This document shows, in pieces, positions 7,919 through 15,975 of a DNA stretch of 32,702 nucleotides; position 1 is the stretch's first letter, and every line of letters starts with the position of its first letter. The notes beneath the pieces were generated by a model. That model saw nothing but the letters and a program-made list of their open reading frames with translations. It did not search any database and was not told where the DNA came from. Made by a program: the position numbers and the translations under genes. The DNA is taken from assembly GCF_004322395.1 (NCBI RefSeq), contig NZ_SCTW01000028.1:1-32702 (forward strand), read 5' to 3'. Origin of the DNA: Methylobacter sp. (GTDB lineage Bacteria > Pseudomonadota > Gammaproteobacteria > Methylococcales > Methylomonadaceae).

Positions 7919-9178
7919 CTAAGCGCTTTTCGCTTTAGGCTTGTTTCCGGATTGACTGCCGCCGGGTCTGCGAAGCTGATTTGAGTTTCTGCTGGGGCGC
8001 GGTCTGCGTGGTGGCTCTGCCGGCATCGGCGGAGCAACTGCGGAAGCCTCAAAACCGGCAATTTGTTCGCGTTTAATCTCTTTACCGATCAGCTTTTCAA
8101 CCAAGCGCAAGAAATTGTATTCATCATGGGATACCAGTGATATGGCTTGGCCTTCTTCGCCTGCCCGGCCGGTGCGGCCGATTCTATGAACATAATCTTC
8201 AGGCGCTCTCGGTAGCTCAAAATTGACTACATGCGGCAACAAGTTAATATCGATGCCGCGCGCGGCTACGTCGGTCGCCACCAGCACTCTGATTTCATTA
8301 GCTTTAAAGCCTGCCAATGCACTGGTTCTGGCACCCTGGCTTTTGTTGCCGTGTATCGCGGCAGCCTTAATATCAACCTTGTTGAGTTTTTCGGTGAGCC
8401 GATTAGCACCATGTTTGGTGGTAGTGAAAACCAAAACCTGTTGCCAACGATTTTCTTTTATCAGGTGGCAGAGCAGTTCTGTTTTATTCGCTTTGTTAAC
8501 GAGATAAGCGACTTGCTCAACCAATTCCGCAGCAGTGTTGCGAGGAGCTACCTCGATTTTTACCGGATTAACCAAAAGCCCCGTTGTGAGTTTGCGTATA
8601 TCTTCTGAAAAGGTTGCCGAAAACAGCAGATTTTGGCGTTTTCTAGGGAGCAAGGCGATAATCTTGCGAATGTCGCGGATAAAGCCCATATCCAGCATAC
8701 GGTCGGCTTCATCTAGTATCAGCGTTTCTACTTGATCGAGTTTTACCGCATTCTGATTAACCAGATCCAACAATCGTCCAGGCGTGGCAACCAATATATC
8801 GACGCCGCCTCTTAATCTCATCATCTGCGGGTTGATCTTGACCCCGCCAAAAACAACTTCCGATTTCAAACGGGGATGCAGGTGCGCTCCGTACTTGCTC
8901 ACCGATTCGCCTATTTGCGCTGCGAGTTCTCTGGTTGGCGTCAATATCAGCACTCTTACCGGCCGATTACTGCTGTAGGCTTTTTGCGATAAACGATGCA
9001 GGATAGGTAAAGTGAATCCTGCTGTTTTACCTGTTCCTGTTTGTGCTGCTGCCAGAACATCATGGCCGTCTAAAACGGCAGGAATAGCTTGTGATTGAAT
9101 CGGAGATGGCGTGGTATAGCCGGCATCAGCAATGGCGCGCAGCAATGGGTCAGATAAACCGAGAGTGGAAAATGGCAT
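7919..9178 (-). CDS. rhlE: DEAD-box ATP-dependent RNA helicase RhlE
   Basis: An RhlE-type helicase unwinds structured RNA, with roles in ribosome assembly and mRNA turnover. The 419-residue product starts MPFSTLGL, as family members do, so I took ATG 9178 and discarded a 29-residue in-frame extension up to 9265. In order: Q motif near residues 20-30, Walker A AQTGTGKT (45-52), PTREL, DEAD (156-159), SAT, and the C-terminal helicase lobe ending in [10 protein letters not shown]. The tail after about residue 375 is basic and disordered (many R, P, S, N), as usual for RhlE and likely used for RNA contact. It is a single gene, with the tRNA-Arg upstream on the same strand and repeat sequence downstream. 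No clear ribosome site precedes the ATG. Confidence 0.93.
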   Translation of the reverse strand: MPFSTLGLSDPLLRAIADAGYTTPSPIQSQAIPAVLDGHDVLAAAQTGTGKTAGFTLPILHRLSQKAYSSNRPVRVLILTPTRELAAQIGESVSKYGAHLHPRLKSEVVFGGVKINPQMMRLRGGVDILVATPGRLLDLVNQNAVKLDQVETLILDEADRMLDMGFIRDIRKIIALLPRKRQNLLFSATFSEDIRKLTTGLLVNPVKIEVAPRNTAAELVEQVAYLVNKANKTELLCHLIKENRWQQVLVFTTTKHGANRLTEKLNKVDIKAAAIHGNKSQGARTSALAGFKANEIRVLVATDVAARGIDINLLPHVVNFELPRAPEDYVHRIGRTGRAGEEGQAISLVSHDEYNFLRLVEKLIGKEIKREQIAGFEASAVAPPMPAEPPRRPRPSRNSNQLRRPGGSQSGNKPKAKSA

Positions 9179-9364
9179 ATATTGTAGAGTCTCAATAAAA
9201 GTTTGCTGATGACAAATGTCGTACAGCGTGTGAAAAGGGTGTTGGGTTAAATAAAAACGCGGCAAAGAACAATGGTTAAGTTAATTGTATTGATTGGCGT
9301 TTTGATAAAGGGGCGGAGGCAGTTTTTTGCCACGTGTATAAGATTATGGAAGTTGTCGATTAAA

Positions 9365-9441
9365 TGGTGCCCCGAGGCGGATTTGAACCACCGGCCTGTC
9401 CCTTAGGAGGGGACCGCTCTATCCTGCTGAGCTATCGGGGC
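9365..9441 (-). tRNA. tRNA-Arg (anticodon CCT)
   Basis: A full cloverleaf is readable on the minus strand: 7-bp acceptor GCCCCGA/TCGGGGC, D arm with TAGCTCAGC, anticodon stem GTCCC/GGGAC around loop CTCCTAA (anticodon CCT, reading AGG), T loop with GGTTCAAATCC, discriminator A and an encoded CCA (9365-9367). It reads the rare codon AGG. I see no integrase or duplicated tRNA end beside it, so no integrated element is evident. The 230 bases on its upstream side, up to the end of flgN, hold no gene. Confidence 0.97.
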
Positions 9442-9671
9442 AAAAATAAAGCCGATTTTATCATAGATGGGTATTTAATTCATTCGTTCTTCCGGGATGC
9501 ATAAAAAAACCGAAAGAAAGCATTGGTTTGCAGGACGAATTAATCCCTTAAATTATAAATAATGAGAGATTTTTGCAAAGAATGATAGAGGGAAAGCTTA
9601 TTAATTGCTGGGTGCGATATTGTTGTTTCTTAAAAAGAATTTTTGAATATATTGCCTGGCGGAATAAGTGG

Positions 9672-10166
9672 CTACACTGAAATCAGAGTATGGCTATACC
9701 GGTCGTTTTGGGTTGAACCATCGGAACCGTAAGTATTTGCAAACTCCGGTTTGCCTTTTAAAATGTCCAGCGAGCGTTTGGTGTGACGCGATAAAAGATC
9801 AATACCGGCTCCATTTTGTTCATTCAGGTTTCTGCAATCAGCACAAACAAGCATAAGCTGTGTCCAATTGCCAGTTGATTCGGCAGTTGACAAACCTGCG
9901 GTTTCAGCTCTTTTAAAATATTCTTTGATGCTTTCTTGATTATTAGGCAATTTCTCGGTTGCCAAGACTTGAGTGAGTTGTGTGTTGAACTGCTCGAGCT
10001 GCGCAACCAGTTGCTTTTTATTGGCAGCGATATTGTTAATGAGTTCAGCCTGCTGAGTCTTTTTTAGGGCGTCAGCTTCTCGATTGAGTTCCTGATGAAG
10101 CTGCTGCGCTAACTGCAGTGCATTAAAGATTAGTTTTTCCGAAATGGGGTAGGTTTTTTCTATCAT
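9672..10166 (-). CDS. flgN: Flagellar export chaperone FlgN
   Basis: FlgN is the cytoplasmic type-III export chaperone for the hook-associated proteins FlgK and FlgL, both encoded in this window. The 164-residue product is almost wholly helical with coiled-coil character (about residues 10-75, rich in Q, L, E and K), as in the family. The C-terminal part with LLSRHTKRSLDILKG and a short YGSDG tail is typical. It starts two bases after the stop of flgM on the same strand, so the pair is co-transcribed, most likely from the sigma-28 promoter before flgM. The order flgA-flgM-flgN is that seen in many Gammaproteobacteria. Confidence 0.92.
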   Translation of the reverse strand: MIEKTYPISEKLIFNALQLAQQLHQELNREADALKKTQQAELINNIAANKKQLVAQLEQFNTQLTQVLATEKLPNNQESIKEYFKRAETAGLSTAESTGNWTQLMLVCADCRNLNEQNGAGIDLLSRHTKRSLDILKGKPEFANTYGSDGSTQNDRYSHTLISV

Positions 10167-10168
10167 AG

Positions 10169-10477
10169 TTATGTACTGTTTTCTTGGTGCATTAACTTTT
10201 CAAATTGGATCAATTTCTTTGCAACGTTTTCGGCGTTTACCGAGTAGTTTCCGTCAGCAAGCGCTTTTTTAATGGAGTTAACCCGGTCGATATCTACGGG
10301 CGATGCAGAAGATGAGCCAAAGGCCTTTTTTATTTCTTGCGTTGTAGTTGTAAGTGCAACGCTGTCGTCTTGTTCTGTGTTTGTAACAGCAACTTTCTTC
10401 TCACCATCAACCCCGCTTTTTGTGGGCGTATTGATGAGCGTCGGACTATTTGTTCTGCCGGTTATTTCGATAGCCAT
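10169..10477 (-). CDS. flgM: Anti-sigma-28 factor FlgM
   Basis: FlgM binds and inhibits sigma-28 (FliA) until the hook-basal body is complete and FlgM is exported through it. The 102-residue protein has the expected layout: a low-complexity, Ser/Thr-rich, probably disordered N-terminal half, then the sigma-binding helices with VDIDRVNSIKKALADGNYSV followed by NAENVAKKLIQFE. AAGGAA precedes the ATG by about ten bases. A consensus sigma-28 promoter stands just upstream (10511-10537), so FlgM is made both by read-through from flgA and under control of its own target, the classical feedback loop. flgN follows two bases later. Confidence 0.95.
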   Translation of the reverse strand: MAIEITGRTNSPTLINTPTKSGVDGEKKVAVTNTEQDDSVALTTTTQEIKKAFGSSSASPVDIDRVNSIKKALADGNYSVNAENVAKKLIQFEKLMHQENST

Positions 10478-10510
10478 GTCAAATTCCTTGATAACTTTTA
10501 TTTACGACAT

Positions 10511-10537
10511 TTATCGGCAGTGCTACGCAAAACTTTA
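10511..10537 (-). promoter_or_regulatory. Sigma-28 (FliA) promoter of flgMN
   Basis: The minus strand reads TAAAGTTT, 11 bases, GCCGATAA, which matches the enteric FliA consensus at all 16 positions with the standard spacing. The expected transcript start lies about 27 bases before the flgM ATG. Confidence 0.92.
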
Positions 10538-10560
10538 ACTGTTATTTCTCCTGTGTGAGT

Positions 10561-11259
10561 TTAATAGTTAACAGAGACCAGTCCAGGCTCTATTACTGTC
10601 GCATTAATGATACGTCCCGAGTTCTGATTTTTAATGCTGATAAGTTGTCCTTTAGTGCCGTCCATCATCGCTAATCCACTCATTTTGATAGAAAAATTCG
10701 GTCTTGTTGTGCTGATAATAACCCTATCTCCTCTTTTAATAAGCTTAGGATCGGCAACATTTCTTAGGCTAAGAATGGTTCCCGCGTCTAGTTGGCGCAT
10801 AACCTGTTTATTCTCAACTTGTTCTATTTGAGTGGCAAAATCTTCCCTCAGATTGGACACATCCCTTTTTTCGATAGCAAGATGTTGCTGGGTAATGATT
10901 TCGCCGCGTTGTATTGGCCGAGACAAGACAACGACCATTTGATAAGTCTTAATAATGGCGGAAGTAAAAATAGACCATTTTTTTTCTGAATTACAACGTA
11001 CGCCTATCGTCGTTCTGCCCGCCTTAATTAAATTATTGGTTGTGAATACTTCCAGAGGTTCTGCACATTGAGGCAACTTCAACCGGCTATCCAATGGAAT
11101 CAGAGACACTTCATATTCACCCGGCAGATTTATATTTTGATCAATATAAACTTTAACAGCTTCAGCAATAGACTCGTGCGATTGCGAGCCTTGTTCGGCA
11201 TGAACTGTAAAGGAAAAAATAAAGGCCAATGCCAAAGTGAGTGGAATATTTTTTATCAT
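10561..11259 (-). CDS. flgA: Flagellar P-ring assembly chaperone FlgA
   Basis: FlgA is the periplasmic chaperone that helps FlgI polymerise into the P ring around the rod; flgI is in the same cluster. The 232-residue product opens with a Sec signal peptide (hydrophobic residues 5-18, cleavage likely after VHA at 21). The mature part has the N-terminal region with two cysteines (CAEPLEVF and GVRCNSEKKW) and then the SAF/ChapFlgA domain with VVLSRPIQRGEII and DAGTILSLRNV, ending with the GRIINATVIEPGLVSV strand. It is transcribed leftward from its own sigma-54 site, ahead of flgM with an 83-base gap that contains the sigma-28 promoter. In Pseudomonas and Vibrio, cheV and cheR sit between flgA and flgB; here they are absent. 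Confidence 0.95.
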   Translation of the reverse strand: MIKNIPLTLALAFIFSFTVHAEQGSQSHESIAEAVKVYIDQNINLPGEYEVSLIPLDSRLKLPQCAEPLEVFTTNNLIKAGRTTIGVRCNSEKKWSIFTSAIIKTYQMVVVLSRPIQRGEIITQQHLAIEKRDVSNLREDFATQIEQVENKQVMRQLDAGTILSLRNVADPKLIKRGDRVIISTTRPNFSIKMSGLAMMDGTKGQLISIKNQNSGRIINATVIEPGLVSVNY

Positions 11260-11295
11260 TGTTAATGTCTATTTTATGACTTATATAAACTGTAC

Positions 11296-11312
11296 AGCAC
11301 GATTGATGCCAA
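11296..11312 (-). promoter_or_regulatory. Sigma-54 (-24/-12) promoter of flgA
   Basis: The minus strand reads TTGGCATCAATCGTGCT, with GG and GC exactly ten bases apart. The -12 box (GTGCT) departs from TTGCT by one base. It lies 37 bases before the flgA start. Confidence 0.75.
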
Positions 11313-11381
11313 GTTATTTTTAGTTCTTAGTCAATTTATTGACATAGGCTTTGTCTGCCCAATCTGCTTGTTCACAGTCTA

Positions 11382-11510
11382 CTTACCACCTATCACTTTG
11401 CTGAAATAGCACGTCATACCGGCAGGGATTCACTCCGGGCAGGATAGCCCGGAGTGAATCCCTGCCGGAAAGACGTATTGGACATTCTCGTTAAACTGAT
11501 AGGTGTTAAG
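11382..11510. repeat. Nested palindromic element between the two divergent flagellar promoters
   Basis: The core is a perfect 22-bp inverted repeat (11419-11440 and 11447-11468) around the 6-base loop AGGATA, a very stable hairpin. Outside it, CTTA-NN-ACCTATCA (11382-11395) is inverted at 11497-11510, and CACAGTCTA is directly repeated at 11373-11381 and 11511-11519. The core resembles the widespread GTCATTCCGGCA-type REP sequences. The element lies between the flgA and flgB promoters, where it could shield the two units from each other. No gene lies in the 429-base gap (11260-11688). Confidence 0.8.
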
Positions 11511-11636
11511 CACAGTCTATGGGCGGCTATTTTTTGCCGAACTGTTCAAAAATATTCTAATTGTAGTTGGTTAAAGAGTAGATACAAATAAATCAAAATA
11601 AATATATCTTATTGATATTAAATGACTATATATTTA

Positions 11637-11652
11637 TGGCATAAGCTGTGCT
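11637..11652 (+). promoter_or_regulatory. Sigma-54 (-24/-12) promoter of flgBCDE
   Basis: TGGCATAAGCTGTGCT has GG (11638-11639) and GC (11650-11651) ten bases apart and lies 37 bases before the flgB ATG. The upstream 60 bases are strongly AT-rich, as is usual for activator looping, but I cannot name an activator site. Confidence 0.8.
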
Positions 11653-11688
11653 TTTATTCTTGTACAGGCAATTAATGAGGTAATTATC

Positions 11689-12081
11689 ATGGCTATTAAT
11701 TTTGAAACCGCACTTGGCATTGAGCCTAAGGCACTGGCTTTTCGAGAAAAACGGGGCGAGATACTGGCGGCTAATTTAGCAAACGCGGATACACCCAACT
11801 ACAAGGCGCGAGACGTGGATTTTAAGTCGGTGCTAAAACAAAGTATGGCTTCAGGTACGGCCCTGGAACGCACCCATGCGGGACATATCGCACCGCAACA
11901 ACAAGTATTTGGCGCAAATGTAATGTACCGGAATCCCTACCAAGTGTCATTAGACGGCAACACCGTCGAAGCTCATGTTGAGCAGGCTAAATACGCTGAA
12001 AATGCGGTGCAGTACCAAGCCAGCTTGCAGTTCATTAATAATAAATTTTCCGGCCTGATGACCGCCATAAAAGGACAATAA
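11689..12081 (+). CDS. flgB: Flagellar proximal rod protein FlgB
   Basis: FlgB is the proximal rod subunit that links the export gate/MS ring to the rest of the rod. The 130-residue length is normal. The N-terminal rod signature is present (EILAANLANADTPNYKARDVDF) and the C-terminal helix ends with QFINNKFSGLMTAIKG, as in the family. AGGT precedes the ATG by about seven bases. First gene of the rightward operon, directly behind a sigma-54 promoter; flgC starts two bases after its stop. It has no signal peptide because it is exported through the flagellar type-III apparatus. Confidence 0.97.
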   Translation: MAINFETALGIEPKALAFREKRGEILAANLANADTPNYKARDVDFKSVLKQSMASGTALERTHAGHIAPQQQVFGANVMYRNPYQVSLDGNTVEAHVEQAKYAENAVQYQASLQFINNKFSGLMTAIKGQ

Positions 12082-12083
12082 TC

Positions 12084-12500
12084 ATGTCTTCTTTAAGTAT
12101 ATTCGATATTGCCGGCAGCGGCATGAATGCCCAATCGTTAAGGCTTAATCTGGTCGCAAGCAACATCTCGAATGCGAACAGTGTAGGTAGCAGTGAAGCG
12201 GATGTATATAAATCCAGGCAACCGGTGTTTGCTGCTGAACTAAATAATGCGATCAATAAGCAGAATGCGACCAGCAAGGTGAATGTGCTGGGTGTGGTCG
12301 AGAGCCAAGATGCTCCTGTGATGGAGTATGCCCCGCATCATCCTATGGCCAATCAAGACGGTTATATCTTTAAATCGAATGTTAATACGGTTGAAGAAAT
12401 GGCCAATATGATGTCGGCATCGCGCTCTTATCAAAATAATATAGAAGTGTTGAATACCGCAAAGCAAATGATGCTTCAGACTTTAAAAATGGGACAGTAA
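12084..12500 (+). CDS. flgC: Flagellar proximal rod protein FlgC
   Basis: FlgC is a proximal rod subunit of 138 residues, exported by the flagellar secretion system. The rod/hook N-terminal motif is seen in LRLNLVASNISNANSV, and the C-terminal flg_bbr_C helix in MMSASRSYQNNIEVLNTAKQMMLQTLKMGQ. AAGGACA inside the end of flgB serves as ribosome site, and only two bases separate the genes, so translation is coupled. Nothing odd is seen. Confidence 0.97.
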   Translation: MSSLSIFDIAGSGMNAQSLRLNLVASNISNANSVGSSEADVYKSRQPVFAAELNNAINKQNATSKVNVLGVVESQDAPVMEYAPHHPMANQDGYIFKSNVNTVEEMANMMSASRSYQNNIEVLNTAKQMMLQTLKMGQ

Positions 12501-12510
12501 GGGGATAAAG

Positions 12511-13194
12511 ATGGCTATTCAAAATGCAGCAAATCAATACAGCGGCTTAACCGTTACACCAAAATCGGATACGCCGCCGGCGATTAAAAAAACATCATTG
12601 GGGCAAGATCAATTTTTAAAGCTGATGACCACGCAGATGACCCATCAGGATCCCTCGCAACCCATGCAAAATGGTGAGTTTTTAACGCAAATAGCGCAGT
12701 TTGGTACGGTATCCGGCATCCAGGATCTGCAAAAATCATTTGGCGAGTTTGCCAGTTCAATCAACTCTAGTCAGGCATTGCAGGCAACGAGTTTAGTGGG
12801 GCGAAACATACTGGTGCCGGGGACGCAGGGGCTGTTGGGAGTCGGAGGTGAGATATCCGGCGATATTAATCTATCGGACAGCTCGCCTAATGTCAGTGTC
12901 AAAGTGATTAATTCAACTACCGGCGAAATTGTACAGAAAATAGATCTGGGCGCTCAAGGACCGGGAAAAGTGCCTTTTGTCTGGGATGGTGTGAATTCAA
13001 ATAACTCCATGGCCAGTCCCGGTGTATATAAAATCGAAGCGACAGCCTATATCGATGGGAAAAATACCATGATGGAAACGGATATTAAATCGCAAGTCGA
13101 CAGCGTCAGCATGGGAACCGGCGCCAACGGTTTAAAAGTTAACCTGACCGGATTGGACAGCGTAAATTTTAATCAAGTTAAACAAATTCTTTAG
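12511..13194 (+). CDS. flgD: Flagellar hook capping protein FlgD
   Basis: FlgD forms the scaffold cap that adds FlgE subunits to the growing hook and is later replaced by FlgK. The 227-residue protein has the conserved N-terminal block (LGQDQFLKLMTTQMTHQDPSQPM, about residues 31-53, given here in part as QFLKLMTTQMTHQDP), then NGEFLTQIAQFGTVSGI, a Tudor-like and FlgD_ig beta domain from about residue 95 (with FVWDGVNSNNSMASPGVYKI) and a short return to the Tudor part. AGGGGAT precedes the ATG. It sits 10 bases after flgC and 15 before flgE, in the usual order. Confidence 0.96.
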   Translation: MAIQNAANQYSGLTVTPKSDTPPAIKKTSLGQDQFLKLMTTQMTHQDPSQPMQNGEFLTQIAQFGTVSGIQDLQKSFGEFASSINSSQALQATSLVGRNILVPGTQGLLGVGGEISGDINLSDSSPNVSVKVINSTTGEIVQKIDLGAQGPGKVPFVWDGVNSNNSMASPGVYKIEATAYIDGKNTMMETDIKSQVDSVSMGTGANGLKVNLTGLDSVNFNQVKQIL

Positions 13195-13209
13195 GATTGG
13201 GGGTGTAAC

Positions 13210-15024
13210 ATGGGTTTTGCAACAGCATTAAGCGGCTTAAAAGCCGCATCAACAAGTTTACAGGTAACCGGTAATAACATTGCCAACTCGCAAACCACCG
13301 GTTTTAAAGAATCTAGGGCGGAATTTGCGGATGTCTACGCCACCAGTATCGGAGGCGTCAGCAAGACTCAACCGGGCGCCGGTGTAAAAGTCACTGAAGT
13401 GGCGCAGCAATTTAATCAGGGTAATATCGAATCTACTCAAAACAGCCTCGATCTTGCGGTCAGCGGCAATGGCTTTTTTGTATTGGCTGATACTGTGAAT
13501 CTTCCTGATCCGGCTAATCCATCGGCACCGGTGGATCCTTCGGTTCCCAGTGCTTATAGCCGCAATGGCGCTTTTCAGTTAAACAGTTCTGGTAATGTGG
13601 TTAATGATAAAGGCCAGTATTTACTGGCTTTTGCCCCTAACGGTACTACCGCAGCGGAAGGTTTTAGTGTTGGCGTTTTTAGGCCCCTAACGATTGATAC
13701 CGCTCAAGGCTTGCCCAACGCCACCGAAAATATCAATATGAAATTGAATATCAACGGGGCTGCCAATTTACCGACAACTACGGTATTTGATCCTACCAAC
13801 CCTTTGTCTTATAACAATACAACATCAATCACTACCTATGATACCCAAGGCAATGCGCATATCGCATCGACCTATTATGTAAAAACGCCGGTGGCTAATG
13901 TCTGGGATGCTTATTTATTTCTCGATGGTTATGGAATTACGACGGGGGGGCAGGCAGTACCGCCGGCAACAGCACCGGCATCGACAGTATCTTCAACCCT
14001 TAATAGTCCAGGGTTACCCATACCGATGACGTTCACCGCGTCAGGATTGCTTGATGAAGTGGGTGTTCGTGCTGCCGCCGTTAAGTCTGCAGCGATTGTG
14101 ACGGCTGCGAGTACAACTGCTACGGATACTGCGGCTGCGTCTGTTTCAGCTGCGGCGGCGAATGGGGGCGCTGTAACTTGGCCACCTGTAGTTGGTGCGA
14201 CTGGTCCAGCCCTAGCCGCAACCGCTCTTTCCAATGCCTTGGTGGCATCTGCATCTGCTGCCTCTGCCTCTGCGGCTGCCGCTGCTATTAACAGTATTCC
14301 CGCTACCGCAGCTCTTGCCACTACGGCTAAAACTACTGCCGCTACTGCCGCTGCATCTGCTGCGGCTTATGCTACTTCTGCGGCTCTTGTCGTTGATGCC
14401 GCTACAGCCGCTACTGCGGCTGGTCTTGCCGTTACTGCGGCCGCTAATGCTGTTCTCGCCCAGACTGCGGCCAATAACTATAACAATGCTGTTCAGGCTA
14501 CCGCTGCCAGCACAGCGCAAGTGACTAAAGTGGATTTTGGAGCTATCGATTTATCAAATATCGATCCTAATATAAGCGTTGCTCCCATGGCATTCGACGT
14601 GGATTTTTTTGGCAGTACCCAGTTCGCTACGCCTTTTAGCGTTAATGGTTTGGATCAGGATGGTTTGCCTGCCGGTAATTTGACGGGTGTTGATGTAGAC
14701 GCCACAGGGATTGTGTTTGCACGGTACAGTAACGGCGGCTCCAAGGCTTTGGGGCAGGTGGCGTTGGCGCGCTTTCAAAGCAATCAATCGTTGGCTAAAT
14801 TAGGGGATACGTCTTGGGCCCAGACTTCAAGTTCCGGCGCGCCTATTTATGGTGCGGCCGGCGATAACAATTTCGGCGGGATTCAATCGTCGGCATTGGA
14901 AGGCTCCAATGTGGACTTGTCCGAGCAGCTGGTTAAGTTGATTATTGCACAGCAGGCTTATCAGGCTAATTCCCAAACCATCACCACCGAAAAAACCTTG
15001 ATACAAACCATTTTGAATGCGTAA
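13210..15024 (+). CDS. flgE: Flagellar hook protein FlgE with a long alanine-rich insert
   Basis: FlgE polymerises into the flexible hook. The ends are canonical: GFATALSGLKAASTSLQVTG with NNIANSQTTGFK at the N-terminus and ALEGSNVDLSEQLVKLIIAQ with QAYQANSQTITTEK at the C-terminus, so D0/D1 packing should be normal. The middle carries the FlgE D2 domain (ITTYDTQGNAHIAS). At 604 residues it is much longer than the roughly 400 of enteric hooks, and the excess is a single block: residues 286-438 (bases 14065-14523) contain 67 alanines in 153 residues (44%), with S, T, V and L making most of the rest and no cysteine. It interrupts the chain between FTASGLLDE and TKVDFGAIDLSNI, which are contiguous or nearly so in ordinary homologues. 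The frame stays open and codons for alanine are mixed (GCT, GCC, GCG, GCA), so this is a maintained insert, not a simple slippage tract. Strong GGGGT ribosome site. Last gene of the first rightward unit. Confidence 0.95.
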   Translation: MGFATALSGLKAASTSLQVTGNNIANSQTTGFKESRAEFADVYATSIGGVSKTQPGAGVKVTEVAQQFNQGNIESTQNSLDLAVSGNGFFVLADTVNLPDPANPSAPVDPSVPSAYSRNGAFQLNSSGNVVNDKGQYLLAFAPNGTTAAEGFSVGVFRPLTIDTAQGLPNATENINMKLNINGAANLPTTTVFDPTNPLSYNNTTSITTYDTQGNAHIASTYYVKTPVANVWDAYLFLDGYGITTGGQAVPPATAPASTVSSTLNSPGLPIPMTFTASGLLDEVGVRAAAVKSAAIVTAASTTATDTAAASVSAAAANGGAVTWPPVVGATGPALAATALSNALVASASAASASAAAAAINSIPATAALATTAKTTAATAAASAAAYATSAALVVDAATAATAAGLAVTAAANAVLAQTAANNYNNAVQATAASTAQVTKVDFGAIDLSNIDPNISVAPMAFDVDFFGSTQFATPFSVNGLDQDGLPAGNLTGVDVDATGIVFARYSNGGSKALGQVALARFQSNQSLAKLGDTSWAQTSSSGAPIYGAAGDNNFGGIQSSALEGSNVDLSEQLVKLIIAQQAYQANSQTITTEKTLIQTILNA

Positions 15025-15044
15025 TTAAATATTTTCTAAGTTAG

Positions 15045-15060
15045 TGGAATGGTGTTTGCT
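15045..15060 (+). promoter_or_regulatory. Sigma-54-type promoter before flgF
   Basis: TGGAATGGTGTTTGCT has GG and GC ten bases apart and a perfect TTGCT -12 box; the -24 box departs from TGGCAC by A in place of C. It lies 46 bases before the flgF ATG in the short gap after flgE, giving flgF its own promoter. Confidence 0.6.
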
Positions 15061-15105
15061 GTCTTATTTTTTAAAGTTCTGGTTCTAAGGTAAAGGAGAG
15101 CTGTT

Positions 15106-15849
15106 ATGGATCGTAGTCTATATATTGCAATGAGTGGAGCCAAGCAAACATTGCTGGCTCAAACGGCAAATGCCAATAATTTGGCGAATACGCAGACTAC
15201 CGGTTTCAAATCGGATTTGGAGCAGTTTCGCAGCAGACCGGTGACGGGGGCTGGTTTCCCTACCCGGGTTTATGCGATGAACGAAAAACCATGGGTCGAT
15301 CTTTCTACCGGGGGCATGCAAACCACAGGGGCCGATCTGGATGTGGCGATTAACGGTGAAGGTTATCTTGCCGTTCAGGGAGCGGATGGTAAAGAAGCTT
15401 ACACGCGTGCCGGAGATCTTCGCGTTACTCCGGAAGGTTTATTGCAGACCGGTGCGGGTTTGTCAGTGCTCGGACAAGATGGGCCACTTACTATTCAGCC
15501 TGCGGAAAAACTTACTATAGGCAGCGACGGCACTATCAGCATTATTCCTCTGGGTTCCGGTAATGCGACAACCCAAGTGGAGGTTGGCCGGATTAAGCTG
15601 GTTAAGTTGGAACGGGATAATCTGGAAAAGTCTAATGACGGCTTGTTGCATGCTAAAGATGGTCAGCCGGTAGCAGCCAATGCCGATGTCAGGCTGGCTC
15701 AGGGCGTTTTGGAAGGCAGCAATGTGAATGCGATTACCGCGATGGTGGACATGATTGAACTGGCAAGAAATTTTGAGTTGCAAACCAAGGTGATGAAGAG
15801 CGTGGATGAAAACTCTGCGGTGGGCGCCAGGCTGATGCAAATGGGCTAG
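15106..15849 (+). CDS. flgF: Flagellar proximal rod protein FlgF
   Basis: FlgF is a proximal rod subunit, 247 residues, of normal length. It opens MDRSLYIAMSGAKQ with NNLANTQTTGFKSDLEQF (rod/hook signature), carries the DVAINGEGYLAVQ and YTRAGDLRVTPEG central motifs shared by FlgF/FlgG, and ends with the basal-body C-terminal block GVLEGSNVNAITAMVDMIEL and ARNFELQTKVMKS. GGAGA precedes the ATG. It is bracketed by its own sigma-54-type site upstream and a terminator downstream, so it may be made as a single-gene transcript as well as by read-through from flgBCDE. Confidence 0.96.
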   Translation: MDRSLYIAMSGAKQTLLAQTANANNLANTQTTGFKSDLEQFRSRPVTGAGFPTRVYAMNEKPWVDLSTGGMQTTGADLDVAINGEGYLAVQGADGKEAYTRAGDLRVTPEGLLQTGAGLSVLGQDGPLTIQPAEKLTIGSDGTISIIPLGSGNATTQVEVGRIKLVKLERDNLEKSNDGLLHAKDGQPVAANADVRLAQGVLEGSNVNAITAMVDMIELARNFELQTKVMKSVDENSAVGARLMQMG

Positions 15850-15912
15850 GAAATCAAATGGGGCATGACCTAGCTAAGTAACATAAATACCCATCAGCTT
15901 GATGATCAGAAT

Positions 15913-15937
15913 GCCGAGCCCAGCTCGGCTTTTTTTT
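15913..15937 (+). terminator. Rho-independent terminator after flgF
   Basis: GCCGAGC and GCTCGGC form a perfect 7-bp stem around the loop CCA, followed by eight T residues. It splits the rod/hook cluster into two transcription units just before a new sigma-54 promoter. Confidence 0.9.
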
Positions 15938-15975
15938 GGAAGTCGATTTGAGTTTCGGGCGATTCAAAATAAAGA

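Noticed and set aside
9365-9441. tRNA-Arg as attachment site for an integrated element
   Set aside because: There is no integrase, no second copy of the tRNA end and no change in gene content beside it.
14212-14524. Open frames on both strands inside flgE
   Set aside because: They come from the low-complexity alanine codons, which leave all frames free of stops; none has a ribosome site or real protein composition.
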